64,000 bases of DNA from [Flexibacter] sp. ATCC 35208 (GCF_001975825.1 NZ_MTKN01000004.1:62001-126000); one strand, 5' to 3'. Shown: positions 42,354 to 51,350, counted from the first letter of the stretch. Numbers and translations are program-made. The notes: generated from the letters alone by a model not told the origin.

Positions 42354-43391
42354 CTATCTTACACACCTGAAACCAAGATTCTCCAACCCTGACTCCGGCG
42401 ATGACTTCATTCTCGCTGTGACCCTATATCCTGAACAATACTGATCAGTACACATAAAAGAACCACCTCTGATGGTATGTTTTGCCACTGCAGGATCATC
42501 CGGATCATTCCCTTTTGCAGGCCCTTTTGGATTATGCAGATGATCTGCATGTTTGTAATAATCCACATCATACCAGTCGGCTACCCATTCCCATGCATTC
42601 CCCGCCATATCATAGAGTCCGTAGCCGTTAGGAGGGAAAGACCTCACGGGTGCCAATCCCGTAAACCCATCTACTGCTGTATTCTGATAAGGGAAATTGC
42701 CACTCCATGTATTGGCTTTTGGTTTGCCGGAAGTGATCGGATCGCTGCCCCATGAATAAGGTTGATCATTCAACCCACCCCTTGCTGCAAACTCCCATTC
42801 TGCTTCTGTAGGTAGTCGCTTACCTGCCCAGCGGGCATATGCCTGTGCATCATCCCATGACACCTGCACCACAGGCAGGTTTTCCTTGCCTTTGATATCA
42901 CTGCCCGGGCCCTGTGGATGTTGCCAGCTGGCACCCAGTGTAAACGTCCACCATTGAGATACATCGTCCAGCGGTACAGCATGATCAGGAGGTGTGAACA
43001 CCAGTGCACCTGGTAACAGCATGCTGCTGTCAGGCTCCGGTGAACCGGGAGGCAATTGTTGCATCAACTCTTCTTTGCTGATAGGCTTTTCAGCTGTAGT
43101 GACGTATCCTGTAGCTTTCACAAAGGCGGCAAACTCTGCATTGGTCACTTCATGTTCATCTATCCGGAAACTATCGACAGTGACCCTGTGCCTGGGTTGC
43201 TCATCCTGACGGGCTTCCGCATCGTTAGCACCCATTATAAAGGTACCGCCGGGTATCAGTATCATATGGTTGGCGGTATCCGCCGTTGTGGTCAGCACAC
43301 GGTCATTGCCGGGTATCTTCTTTTCACTGCTTTGGCAGGCATTGAGCGATATGGCTCCTGCCAGCAGGTAGAGTGGCATATAACGAAACAT
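42354..43391 (-). CDS. Formylglycine-generating enzyme-like (SUMF1) lipoprotein with both catalytic cysteines
   Basis: 345 residues. The lipobox LNAC gives a lipid Cys at about residue 19. The FGE-sulfatase fold is clear: MILIPGGTFIMGANDAEARQDEQPRHRVTVDSF, EHEVTNAEFAAFV, PVVQVSWDDAQAYARWAGKRLPTEAEWEFAARGG, YGLYDMAGNAWEWVADW, RGGSFMCTDQYCSGYRVTAR and LGFRCVR. Cys314 and Cys319 match the spacing of the two active-site cysteines of true formylglycine-generating enzymes, which many bacterial SUMF1 relatives lack. It may oxidise the sulfatase active-site Cys in the periplasm. No type I sulfatase with CxPxR is seen in this window. A sulfatase-independent role is possible. Confidence 0.88.
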   Translation of the reverse strand: MFRYMPLYLLAGAISLNACQSSEKKIPGNDRVLTTTADTANHMILIPGGTFIMGANDAEARQDEQPRHRVTVDSFRIDEHEVTNAEFAAFVKATGYVTTAEKPISKEELMQQLPPGSPEPDSSMLLPGALVFTPPDHAVPLDDVSQWWTFTLGASWQHPQGPGSDIKGKENLPVVQVSWDDAQAYARWAGKRLPTEAEWEFAARGGLNDQPYSWGSDPITSGKPKANTWSGNFPYQNTAVDGFTGLAPVRSFPPNGYGLYDMAGNAWEWVADWYDVDYYKHADHLHNPKGPAKGNDPDDPAVAKHTIRGGSFMCTDQYCSGYRVTARMKSSPESGLENLGFRCVR

Positions 43392-43547
43392 ATCTCACAA
43401 GTTCGGAATTATTTCATGAAATATTAGCCTGCGGCAGCAAGGACGCAATCATTTTTATTTTTCTGAAAACATTACATATGGTGAAAAATTAACACTAAAA
43501 TAATCGCTACTTCTGCGAAACTGTTGTAAACTGCATCAGCTTAACAT

Positions 43548-44906
43548 ATGGAACAATTTTCAGCACCCTTCCACCGCCACGATTTTGGAGCGCATTTCCT
43601 CTGGGGCATCACTATTTCTGCATTTCAGAATGAAGGTGCACATGATCATGACGGAAAAGGCGCTTCCATCTGGGATGATTTTACAGCCCGCAAGGGTAAG
43701 ATCAAAGATGGCACCCATGCACAGGTCACAACGGATTTCTACAACAGATACCGGGATGATATTTTTCTCGCCAAATCTATGGGGTTTAAAATATTCCGTT
43801 TTTCTATAGCATGGCCACGTATTTTGCCTAATGGTACCGGGGCCATCAATCCTGCCGGCATTGACTTTTATCACCGCATTATAGATACCTGCCTGGAACT
43901 GGACATGGTTCCTTATGTGACTTTATATCACTGGGACCTGCCGCTGGCATTAGAGCATAAAGGAGGCTGGTGTCACAGAGGTATCATCTTCGCTTTTGAA
44001 GAATATGTGCGGATCTGTGTAGAAGCTTACGGAGATAAAGTGAAAAACTGGGTGGTGATGAATGAGCCGTTTGGTTTTACATCGCTGGGCTATATGTTAG
44101 GAGTACACGCTCCGGGCAAATTTGGATTATCTTATTTCTTCCCGGCAGTGCACCATGCTTTACTGGCACAGGCGGCCGGCGCCAAGGTGATCCGTGAGGT
44201 AGTAAAAGGTGCAAATATCGGGATTGCATTATCCTGCTCTTATATTTTACCCAATACCCAAAGTCAGGCAGATATCCAGGCGGCCCGCAAGGCAGATGCG
44301 CTATTCAACCGGATCTTTCTGGAGCCTATCCTGGGTATGGGCTATCCTGTAGCTGATTTCCCTTTACTGGGCAAAATAGAGCGCCGCTATGCCCTCTGGC
44401 GGGATCGCGATAACCTGTCCTTCGACTACGACTTTATAGGGGTACAGAATTATTTCCCGCTGGTAATCCGTCGGAATCCGTTTATGCCTATCGTTGGCGT
44501 ATCGGAAGTAAAGCCACGTTACCGCAAGGTACCGGTGACTGCAATGGGGTGGGAGATTAGTGGAGAAGGGATATATAATATCCTGAAACAGTTTGCTGCC
44601 TATCCGAATATCCCCAGGCTGATTGTTACTGAAAACGGGGCGGCTTTCAACGATGTATTGACAGAGGGGCGTATTCACGACACAGACAGGATTAACTACT
44701 TTATCACCTACCTGGAAGCGATTCTGAAGGCAAAGAACGAAGGGGTGCCACTGGATGGCTACTTTGTGTGGACGCTTACAGACAACTTTGAGTGGGCGGA
44801 AGGGTACCGCGCCCGTTTTGGATTAGCGCATGTAGATCTCGATACACAGGTGCGCACCCTGAAAGACTCGGGGTTATGGTTCCAGGATTTCCTGCATGAT
44901 AAATGA
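43548..44906 (+). CDS. GH1 beta-glucosidase, cytoplasmic
   Basis: 452 residues with no signal peptide. (beta/alpha)8 barrel: FGAHFLWGITISAFQNEGAHDHDGKGASIWDDF at the N-terminus (split motif), GFKIFRFSIAWPRILPNGTGAINPAGIDFYHR, acid/base Glu173 in WVVMNEPFGF, nucleophile Glu362 in LIVTENGAAFND, and YFVWTLTDNFEWAEGYRARFGLAHVD. Length is normal for the family. It hydrolyses beta-linked disaccharides (glucosides, possibly galactosides or fucosides) inside the cell. It stands alone, facing the FGE-like gene divergently. Substrate preference cannot be read from the sequence. Confidence 0.95.
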   Translation: MEQFSAPFHRHDFGAHFLWGITISAFQNEGAHDHDGKGASIWDDFTARKGKIKDGTHAQVTTDFYNRYRDDIFLAKSMGFKIFRFSIAWPRILPNGTGAINPAGIDFYHRIIDTCLELDMVPYVTLYHWDLPLALEHKGGWCHRGIIFAFEEYVRICVEAYGDKVKNWVVMNEPFGFTSLGYMLGVHAPGKFGLSYFFPAVHHALLAQAAGAKVIREVVKGANIGIALSCSYILPNTQSQADIQAARKADALFNRIFLEPILGMGYPVADFPLLGKIERRYALWRDRDNLSFDYDFIGVQNYFPLVIRRNPFMPIVGVSEVKPRYRKVPVTAMGWEISGEGIYNILKQFAAYPNIPRLIVTENGAAFNDVLTEGRIHDTDRINYFITYLEAILKAKNEGVPLDGYFVWTLTDNFEWAEGYRARFGLAHVDLDTQVRTLKDSGLWFQDFLHDK

Positions 44907-44935
44907 AAAAAGGTCGTTCCCGTAGGGAACGACCT
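44906..44935 (-). terminator. Terminator between convergent genes
   Basis: AGGTCGTTCCC (44911-44921) pairs with GGGAACGACCT (44925-44935) around GTA. The A run on the plus strand at 44906-44910 gives a U tract on the minus strand, so it best serves the minus-strand outer membrane protein gene; it may also end the GH1 gene. Confidence 0.88.
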
Positions 44936-44963
44936 CAATAATATTAAACCATCTGTCTTGCGA

Positions 44964-46220
44964 TCAATCGTAAGTTCTGCGGATGAACCAGATATCTCTC
45001 AGTGAGAAGTGGAATACCGCATTCAAATACGTTTCCTTAATCAACCCACTGTTATAAGATCCACGTTGTCCGGCTTCCAGACCAATGTAGTAGCGGATAG
45101 AACCACTTTTACTAGGGATGGAGATGCCCGCAGTACCTGATACATCTTTCAACTGCTCACCATACACCTGCAGGTAAGAATTATTATATGCAAAACCAGC
45201 CTGCACCACGATACCTTCTACACGCAAATCACCATAAGTACGTCTGAAAGAATATTCCAGACCGGTAGAGTAGCGGTCTGCATCTACCAGCTGGTAGTGT
45301 GTACCTTTCTGTCCGTACTGACTCCATTTCTGGTGTTTCCAGTCAGCCAGCCAGGTAACTGTACCATTGGTGAGGGAGATACCGCCTGTATACATTTCCG
45401 GTAAGGTGTATTTTTCCTTAGCCAGATCATATGAGTAAACAGTGGTTTCGCTGCTGTTCTGTATAATGAGCTTCTTATCGAAGTTCATATTGGTCTTGAA
45501 GCGGTAAGTAGCCCCTAAACCAATTACCCATTTGGTACCGATCTTACCGGCATATTGTATACCTGTATTGAGGTTCACGTTGAAAGCGTAGCGTTGCAGC
45601 TTGGTAGAGACAGTATCGCCTCCTACGTTTTCAACGGTATTGATAGGTCCAAAAAGGAAATTGGTAGCTACACCAACAGAGAAGTTCTTGTTCAGCCTTA
45701 CTGAGTTGGTGATGTATCCTTTATTGAGACCTCCATCGCCAGTCGTAGTAGTGGTTTGAGCAGTGTTATCTATATAAGTGGTGGAGATTAACTTATAATT
45801 CACAGAGCTGTAAGGAGAGAAACCTGCGCTAATACCCCAGCGATTGTTCGCTTTGAAGCCAATAGCAAGGCGTCTTACAGAGAGGTCTCCGGCAGTCTGG
45901 TTCAGACTGCTGCTGTTTTTATAACCAACGATCTGACCCCTGAGGGACACGTCGAACATAAAATGCTGCCGTGGGATAGCGGAATAGGAGGCGGGGTTCA
46001 GCTCGTTCAGAAAATAATCTGAGCGGCGGGCAACACCACTGCTACCTACACCAAAATTTCGGCTATAGTCCCTTTCTTCCAGATCGCCAATGGCGTATGC
46101 CGAGTAAAGGGAATTAATGCCATGCTGTGCCAGTGCCTTTGATCCCATCAAGAGCATCATTAAGCCGCATAAGCCTGTTGTATATTTTATTCGCTTCATG
46201 TAGTCTGTTCTAGCTTGCAT
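44964..46220 (-). CDS. Outer membrane beta-barrel protein, FadL/PorV-like shape
   Basis: 418 residues. Start at the ATG overlapping the upstream stop (TAATG at 46220), or at the internal ATG at 46199 which opens a standard signal peptide (MKRIKYTTGLCGLMMLLMGSKALAQ). The mature part is mainly alternating beta strands rich in Gly, Tyr and Asn, with NELNPASYSAIPRQHFMFDVSLRGQ near the start and IWFIRRTYD at the end, as in the family of Bacteroidota outer membrane proteins related to FadL. It is coupled to the DUF4270 lipoprotein, so the two probably work together at the outer membrane. No function is assigned. Confidence 0.72.
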   Translation of the reverse strand: MQARTDYMKRIKYTTGLCGLMMLLMGSKALAQHGINSLYSAYAIGDLEERDYSRNFGVGSSGVARRSDYFLNELNPASYSAIPRQHFMFDVSLRGQIVGYKNSSSLNQTAGDLSVRRLAIGFKANNRWGISAGFSPYSSVNYKLISTTYIDNTAQTTTTTGDGGLNKGYITNSVRLNKNFSVGVATNFLFGPINTVENVGGDTVSTKLQRYAFNVNLNTGIQYAGKIGTKWVIGLGATYRFKTNMNFDKKLIIQNSSETTVYSYDLAKEKYTLPEMYTGGISLTNGTVTWLADWKHQKWSQYGQKGTHYQLVDADRYSTGLEYSFRRTYGDLRVEGIVVQAGFAYNNSYLQVYGEQLKDVSGTAGISIPSKSGSIRYYIGLEAGQRGSYNSGLIKETYLNAVFHFSLRDIWFIRRTYD

Positions 46221-47572
46221 TATTTATACAGCAGATAATATACCTTCAACTCGATCGGGTTGGACTTATTGTAAGGTCCGCCTAGTACAAGACGATCGAA
46301 GTGAGTGAGGCCGGTAGTACCTGGCGTCATGAGGCCCAAAGCCCTGGTTGTATTGTCAGTGCTGGAAATCTCGTTAATCACATAGTTGGTTACATCGTAA
46401 GTATATTCAGTGCCAAGGTTATATACATAATCGGTGACCAGGCTGCCTGTTTGTACAGCACCGGTACTTGGATTGGTAACGGAGTCAGATACTGCGTTAC
46501 CACTGTTCAGTCTTACCAGCGTCAGTTTAGACGGCAGTTCGTACGGATATACATAAGTATCTATGTAAGGTTTCACCGTCAGTGTAGCCCGCATGATCTT
46601 ATAGAATTTGGCCGTCTGGGAGAATTGTCTCAGATAAGGGAAGTCAATTCTTGTTACCAGGTTGGTCAGTGGCTGCACATAAGTGAGGTTATCAGCATTC
46701 TCAGCCAGCAATTTGTTTGTGCTCAGTTCTGAGTTAGGTGTCAGATTTGCCAGTGGTGAACCTACAGGACGGGTAAAGTCTACGTGATTGAACTGGGAAG
46801 TTGCATCATACATGGCAAAATCCACAGATTTCCACTCATAAGAAGAAGAATTCACGTGATAATATAAGCGGAGAGACAGGGAGTCATCAGCTCTCAGCGG
46901 TGTAATAACCTGGCTGTTAGCACCTGGTCTGATGCAAAGGCCCGGGAACCACTGGGTGAACTGATCCTGGCTGGTGATAGCAGGCAGTCTGTAGTTTACC
47001 TTGTTGAAGAAGTCCTCACCGATGGCATCATCGATTTTGATACCGTACACGCTATCCAGGGTTGGACGAATGTGTGAGATCTGCAGGGAACCGATAGGTG
47101 ACGGGTCGGTGGTAAATGACATACCACTATAATAATAGGAAGTACCAGTTGTTTTCTGGATGGTCTGCGTCACTTTGTAAACCTCAAAGTGCTGAGACTT
47201 GGTGGTATCTCCATAATAATAAGTCTTAGGATGGATAACGAGTACCAGGGAGTCATACACAGCCAGATCTTCAAGGGAGGTGGAGGTGCTCAGCGCCTTC
47301 ACCTTGAAATAAGTGCTGGAAGAGATGGTACCGAAGTAAGGATCAACAGCGGTGCCTACGAGGGCTACGCTCTGATCGGAAGTAGGAATGGAGTCAATGT
47401 AAGCAGTGCTTACATTCATTGTAATAGAATCCGTTACCAGGTACTCGGTACCACTAGTTTCAACTTCATTACTATAATTAAAGCCTTCCTTGTCGCAAGC
47501 TGCAGCGCCTGCCACTAATATTGCACAAACCAGGTATTTATAAGCCATTTTGGCACGGATATTTTTATTCAT
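46220..47572 (-). CDS. DUF4270-family lipoprotein
   Basis: 450 residues from the ATG at 47572; an upstream in-frame TTG at 47599 is less likely, and another ATG exists at 47548. Signal MAYKYLVCAILVAGAAAC gives the lipid Cys. The mature protein starts DKEGFNYSNEVETSGTEYLVTDSITMNVSTAYIDSIPTS (in pieces), followed by LVGTAVDPYFGTISSSTYFK and LVLVIHPKTYYYGDTT, the pattern of DUF4270 as I recall it. Its role is unknown; it probably sits at the outer membrane and is exposed to the surface or periplasm. It is translationally coupled to the barrel protein gene. A 20-bp palindrome lies 42 bp upstream. Confidence 0.8.
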   Translation of the reverse strand: MNKNIRAKMAYKYLVCAILVAGAAACDKEGFNYSNEVETSGTEYLVTDSITMNVSTAYIDSIPTSDQSVALVGTAVDPYFGTISSSTYFKVKALSTSTSLEDLAVYDSLVLVIHPKTYYYGDTTKSQHFEVYKVTQTIQKTTGTSYYYSGMSFTTDPSPIGSLQISHIRPTLDSVYGIKIDDAIGEDFFNKVNYRLPAITSQDQFTQWFPGLCIRPGANSQVITPLRADDSLSLRLYYHVNSSSYEWKSVDFAMYDATSQFNHVDFTRPVGSPLANLTPNSELSTNKLLAENADNLTYVQPLTNLVTRIDFPYLRQFSQTAKFYKIMRATLTVKPYIDTYVYPYELPSKLTLVRLNSGNAVSDSVTNPSTGAVQTGSLVTDYVYNLGTEYTYDVTNYVINEISSTDNTTRALGLMTPGTTGLTHFDRLVLGGPYNKSNPIELKVYYLLYK

Positions 47573-47613
47573 GGAGCGCAATTTTAGACAGACGGCCAAC
47601 TTCCCGGTTATTT

Positions 47614-47633
47614 AATATGCCAATTGGCATATT
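47614..47633. promoter_or_regulatory. 20-bp perfect palindrome in a divergent promoter region
   Basis: AATATGCCAATTGGCATATT is a perfect dyad in the 252-bp region between the divergent DUF4270 and Kelch genes. It lies 42 bp upstream of the DUF4270 start, a suitable place for a repressor or activator site. The cognate regulator is unknown. Confidence 0.65.
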
Positions 47634-47788
47634 TTATCGACGAATGCTCGATGAAGGTCTCTATATTACTGCTGGGGTAGTAGCCCTTTAGGTAAGCTAA
47701 AAATCCCGTTGGTAGATAAAATGTCTTGATTCGTCTGGCAAAAATACCTGAATAGTCTATTTTCCGATTACGCCAAAACAAAGGCAGA

Positions 47789-47796
47789 TAATTTTG
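47789..47796 (+). promoter_or_regulatory. -7 element of the Kelch gene
   Basis: TAATTTTG fits TAnnTTTG and lies 28 bp before the ATG at 47825. Confidence 0.6.
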
Positions 47797-47824
47797 GCAG
47801 CTATTAATAAAGTAAAAATTATCT

Positions 47825-48859
47825 ATGCGCTATTTAAATGTATGTTTTCTGGGTTTAGCAGCCGTCTTGATGTTAGCCTCCTGTTCATCGAGCGATGACT
47901 CCACAAAGCTGGGTAACTGGATTAAAAAAGCTGACTATGCAGGTGATGCAAGGTATGAAGCTGTGGCTTTCGTGATCGGAGATACAGCGTATGTAGGAAC
48001 TGGTTATGGAGGACCCAACAAAGGTGCGAGATTAAGTACATTCTATAAATATGATCCTAGTAAAGACAACTGGTCAGTAATTGCATCTATGCAGGATCCT
48101 ACCGATCCTTTCAAAAACCTGGGACGTACCGGTGCTTCTGCATTCGCGGTTGCTGGTAAAGGATATGTGGTAACTGGTTGCGACAGTTCATTTAACTCTC
48201 TGAATGATACCTGGGCATATGATCCAACTGCAAACTCCTGGAGTTCAAAAGCAAGCTTCCCAGGCGTTGCGCGCTATTATGCAGTAGGTTTCGCAATTGG
48301 TGATTCCGGTTATGTTGGTACTGGTACTACTGGTTCTTCCAGCACTATCCTGAGCGACTTCTACAGATATGACCCAATCAACGACACATGGGATGCAATC
48401 ACTTCTCTGAAGGATAAAAGAAAGAACGCAGTTTCTTTCGTAATCAATGACAGTGCATACGTAGTATCCGGTACCGGTTCTTCTGGTAGCAGTGCTTACT
48501 ACATGTATGTGTATGACAGAAGCAAGGATGAGTGGAGAGAAAAGAGCCAGATCAAAAACGCGACCGATTATTCTTACGATGATGATTATACAACCATCGC
48601 ACGTACACAGGCCGTTGCTTTCACCATCAACAACAAAGCTTATTTAGCTACAGGTTCTGTTCTGAACACATGGGAATATAACCCGGTTACTGACCGTTGG
48701 GACGAGAAAACTGCATTTGATGGTACCAGCCGTACCGGTGCAGTAGGTTTCACCGTAAAAGGTAACGGTTATATTGCTACTGGTTTGAACGGTTCTTCTG
48801 GTCTGGATGATCTCCGCGTATTTGATCCAACCGCAGAAAACGATACGAATGACAACTAA
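47825..48859 (+). CDS. Kelch-repeat beta-propeller lipoprotein
   Basis: 344 residues. The lipobox LASC gives a lipid Cys near residue 20. About six Kelch-type repeats follow, each with a paired Gly/Ala strand, a Tyr and a D.W pattern: RYEAVAFVIGDTAYVGTGYG / YKYDPSKDNWSVIASM; ASAFAVAGKGYVVTGCD / WAYDPTANSWSSKASF; YAVGFAIGDSGYVGTGT / YRYDPINDTWDAITSL; NAVSFVINDSAYVVSGTG; QAVAFTINNKAYLATGS / WEYNPVTDRWDEKTAF. The fold is a beta-propeller that binds a ligand or protein at the cell surface. The stop overlaps the next gene by 11 bp, and this pair diverges from the DUF4270 unit. Not a sialic acid epimerase as far as can be seen. Confidence 0.88.
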   Translation: MRYLNVCFLGLAAVLMLASCSSSDDSTKLGNWIKKADYAGDARYEAVAFVIGDTAYVGTGYGGPNKGARLSTFYKYDPSKDNWSVIASMQDPTDPFKNLGRTGASAFAVAGKGYVVTGCDSSFNSLNDTWAYDPTANSWSSKASFPGVARYYAVGFAIGDSGYVGTGTTGSSSTILSDFYRYDPINDTWDAITSLKDKRKNAVSFVINDSAYVVSGTGSSGSSAYYMYVYDRSKDEWREKSQIKNATDYSYDDDYTTIARTQAVAFTINNKAYLATGSVLNTWEYNPVTDRWDEKTAFDGTSRTGAVGFTVKGNGYIATGLNGSSGLDDLRVFDPTAENDTNDN

Positions 48860-49229
48860 GCAATTAGCACTCGTAGCTTTAATGGCTACTGGGGTTGTTG
48901 CCTGTCAGGAGAACAAAGGCCATTCCGGCGATAACAAACTGAAAAGCAGAGATACTATAAACGCTACCGTAACGTCCGAACAGGACATTACGGTAGTGCC
49001 TTTTCAACCAGAAGGTGGTGGCTGGGGCTTCGATATTAAAATCGGACCCAAGACCCGGATTCACCAGGAGTTCATTCCTGTGATACTGGGTCGTATACCA
49101 TTTGCGACTAAAGAGGACGCCCTGAAGGTAGGAGAGAATATGGCTCAGAAAATGAGAACCCAGCATACAGGTTTCCCGGACATTACCCGTCAGGAACTGC
49201 TGGACATGCATATTGCAGGTGTGAAATAA
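48849..49229 (+). CDS. DUF4907-family small lipoprotein
   Basis: 126 residues from the ATG at 48849 (MTTKQLALVALMATGVVAC, lipobox VVAC); a longer frame from 48807 has no signal in its extension and is rejected. The mature part has GGGWGFDIKIGPKTRIHQEF, IPVILGRIPFATKEDALKVGENMAQKM, the core of DUF4907. It starts inside the last codons of the Kelch gene, so the two are translationally coupled and likely form a surface complex. The function of the family is unknown to me. Its steady partnership with Kelch and DUF4270 proteins in this neighbourhood is the main clue. Confidence 0.8.
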   Translation: MTTKQLALVALMATGVVACQENKGHSGDNKLKSRDTINATVTSEQDITVVPFQPEGGGWGFDIKIGPKTRIHQEFIPVILGRIPFATKEDALKVGENMAQKMRTQHTGFPDITRQELLDMHIAGVK

Positions 49230-49241
49230 TCACCTTTGAGG

Positions 49242-49274
49242 AAAACCGGCTTGTCCCGCAGGTCGGTTTTCTTT
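49242..49274 (+). terminator. Imperfect hairpin with T-rich end
   Basis: AAAACCG (49242-49248) pairs with CGGTTTT (49264-49270), extended inward with wobble pairs, followed by CTTT. It is a weak terminator after the DUF4907 gene. Confidence 0.5.
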
Positions 49275-49280
49275 AAAATA

Positions 49281-49391
49281 ATGAGCAAACTGAGCGCTAA
49301 GAGCAGTTTTGCAGACATATGGAAACTTATATTAATACTGGCCGCAGTACTGTATCTGGCCACATGGACATTCCTATACCCCAAATTTTAA
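49281..49391 (+). CDS. 36-residue single-pass membrane protein (hypothetical)
   Basis: The frame starts with ATG at 49281 and codes MSKLSAKSSFADIW, then a hydrophobic stretch KLILILAAVLYLATWTFLY, ending PKF. It has a basic N-terminus, a membrane segment of about 18 residues and a very short tail. It lies between the DUF4907 gene and the LytS-type kinase. It is too short for most gene finders. Codon use is normal for the region. It could be a small membrane peptide acting on the kinase or a chance frame; comparison with relatives would decide. Confidence 0.45.
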   Translation: MSKLSAKSSFADIWKLILILAAVLYLATWTFLYPKF

Positions 49392-49459
49392 CGATTCTTT
49401 TCAGCACACTTAGCAGATTTTACAGGAATTGAGTGTATGTTTATCGTGCTTTTTGGCAC

Positions 49460-50665
49460 ATGATAAATTTAAAACAACTCTATAGGAACAGACTATTCAA
49501 TATTGGTTTACATATTGCAGTATGGACCTGTTTCCTGTTCTTTCCCTTTTTTATCTATAGGATCAGGATTCAGCATCCTTGGTTCTTTGTACGTGAAATT
49601 GTGGATAACCTCTTTCTGATAGGGGTGTTTTACCTCAATTTTTACTTCCTTATTCCCCGCTTTTTTACCATCAAGAAAATTGTCTATTACCTGTCCTTTG
49701 TGGTCATGGTACTGGTTTTTGTGATTATGCAGCAGGCAGTTTCCGAATATGTGTTCTGGAAAGTGTATGCGAAAGAAGACGCAGCCTTACACCAGTCGGG
49801 GCAGGAGGGGCTTATGCCACCGCCCATGTACCATTATTATCATGACCGGCCACATGGAGGAGTAGATTTCCGGGAAAGACCTCCGCTGGCATTTGACGAC
49901 GGGTCGGTAAATGGAAAGATCCCAACCTTTCTGGACGATATTTTGTTTCCAGAAATACTGCGAAAGACGGTTTTTGCTGCCCTGCTCATGTTGTTTATGA
50001 GTGGTTTTATCAAGATTGCCCAGGAGTGGTTTAAGTCTGAACAGCAGCGTGAAGCCCTTAAACTGGAGAATTTAAACGCCGAATTAAAATTTTTAAAGTC
50101 TCAGATTAATCCTCACTTCCTTTTTAACTGTCTAAACACTATCTACTCACTGGCACATAAACATTCTGCACAGACCGAGCATGCTATTATTAAGCTCTCG
50201 ACCATCCTGCGGTACATGATTTATGAGTCAAATGAGGACAAGGTACAGCTACAACAGGAACTGCAATATCTGGAAGATTATATTGATATTCAGAGACTTA
50301 GGCTGCCAGAGGATATCGTCGTGGATTATGCAGTACAGGGCAATCCGGCAGGATTACGTATTGAACCCATGCTCCTGGTCCCATTCGTAGAGAATGCATT
50401 TAAGCACGGTATCAGTTATGCGGAGCCTTCTTTTATTGCCATTGCGGTGGCGATTGAAAGGAATCAGGTACGACTGGTGGTGGAAAATGCTGTTTTCAGA
50501 CAGCGGATGGCCGAAAAAGGGGGGATTGGTTTACAAAATGTAAAAAAGAGATTGGAATTACTCTATACTGAAGACCACGAGCTTGAAATAACAGAAGCTG
50601 AAAACCAATTTATTGTTGATCTTAAAATCGAGCTGAAAAATGATCAGGTGTATAGCGGTGGATGA
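49460..50665 (+). CDS. LytS/YehU-type sensor histidine kinase
   Basis: 401 residues from the ATG at 49460; a GTG at 49433 would add nine residues but weakens the membrane start. Membrane segments: about residues 14-33, 46-64, 76-94 and ~168-184. The kinase part (His_kinase domain) shows LKFLKSQINPHFLFNCLNTIYSLA with phosphorylated His219, then LQQELQYLEDYIDIQRLRL and VPFVENAFKHGIS (N-box), with GGIGLQNVKKRLELLY (G-box). The response regulator starts within its last 26 bases. The kinase has no large sensor domain, so it probably senses the membrane or works with a partner. Substrate signals are unknown. Confidence 0.93.
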   Translation: MINLKQLYRNRLFNIGLHIAVWTCFLFFPFFIYRIRIQHPWFFVREIVDNLFLIGVFYLNFYFLIPRFFTIKKIVYYLSFVVMVLVFVIMQQAVSEYVFWKVYAKEDAALHQSGQEGLMPPPMYHYYHDRPHGGVDFRERPPLAFDDGSVNGKIPTFLDDILFPEILRKTVFAALLMLFMSGFIKIAQEWFKSEQQREALKLENLNAELKFLKSQINPHFLFNCLNTIYSLAHKHSAQTEHAIIKLSTILRYMIYESNEDKVQLQQELQYLEDYIDIQRLRLPEDIVVDYAVQGNPAGLRIEPMLLVPFVENAFKHGISYAEPSFIAIAVAIERNQVRLVVENAVFRQRMAEKGGIGLQNVKKRLELLYTEDHELEITEAENQFIVDLKIELKNDQVYSGG

Positions 50666-51350
50666 TGAACCACTGGCATTGGAAATTATTACAGACTTTG
50701 CGAAGAAAATACCCTTTCTTCAGCTGGTGGGTACATTTGAAAATGCTGCAGAAGCATTGCGCTTTTTACAGGAGGATCGGGTAGACCTGTTGTTCCTGGA
50801 TATTAAAATGCCTGACATTACGGGTATACAATTCATGAAGTCGTTGAAGTATCCGCCTATGGTGGTGTTTACAACGGCGTATGGAGAATATGCGCTGGAA
50901 GGCTTTGATCTGGAAGTCGTGGATTACCTGTTAAAGCCGGTACCATTTGAGCGATTCCTCAGGGCAGCTACCAAGGCACTGGAACTGCAGACGATGTCGC
51001 AGCAAAAGAATAATGATAACAATAACAATCATGTGAGTGATTATATCTTCATTAAGACAGAGTACAAGATCATTAAGATCAACCTGGAAGATATTCTCTT
51101 CATAGAAGCACTGAAAGATTATACGAAGATTTATACACCTTTTCAACCAGTATTGACTTTACGTAGTTTAAAGTCGTTTGAGACAAGATTGCCATCGGAC
51201 AAGTTTATCAGGGTACACCGCTCTTATGTGGTGTCTTTAAATAAGATTAACTCTGTGGAGAAGAATACGGTAATGATCGCGAATCAGAGTATTCCGATCA
51301 GTGATGGGTATAGAGAGAAGTTTTATGATGTGATAAATAGAAATAGCTAA
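50640..51350 (+). CDS. LytTR-family response regulator
   Basis: 236 residues. Receiver domain: CIAVDDEPLALEII, phosphoacceptor Asp54 in LLFLDIKMPDITG, Thr/Ala in VVFTTAYGEYALEGFDLEVVDYLLKPV. A low-complexity Asn-rich linker (QQKNNDNNNN) leads to the LytTR DNA-binding domain (SDYIFIKTEYKIIKINLEDILFIEALKDYTKIY; FIRVHRSYVVSLNKI). It overlaps the kinase gene by 26 bp and is its cognate partner. LytTR proteins bind paired 9-10-bp repeats; no obvious paired site was found upstream of this pair by eye. Confidence 0.96.
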   Translation: MIRCIAVDDEPLALEIITDFAKKIPFLQLVGTFENAAEALRFLQEDRVDLLFLDIKMPDITGIQFMKSLKYPPMVVFTTAYGEYALEGFDLEVVDYLLKPVPFERFLRAATKALELQTMSQQKNNDNNNNHVSDYIFIKTEYKIIKINLEDILFIEALKDYTKIYTPFQPVLTLRSLKSFETRLPSDKFIRVHRSYVVSLNKINSVEKNTVMIANQSIPISDGYREKFYDVINRNS

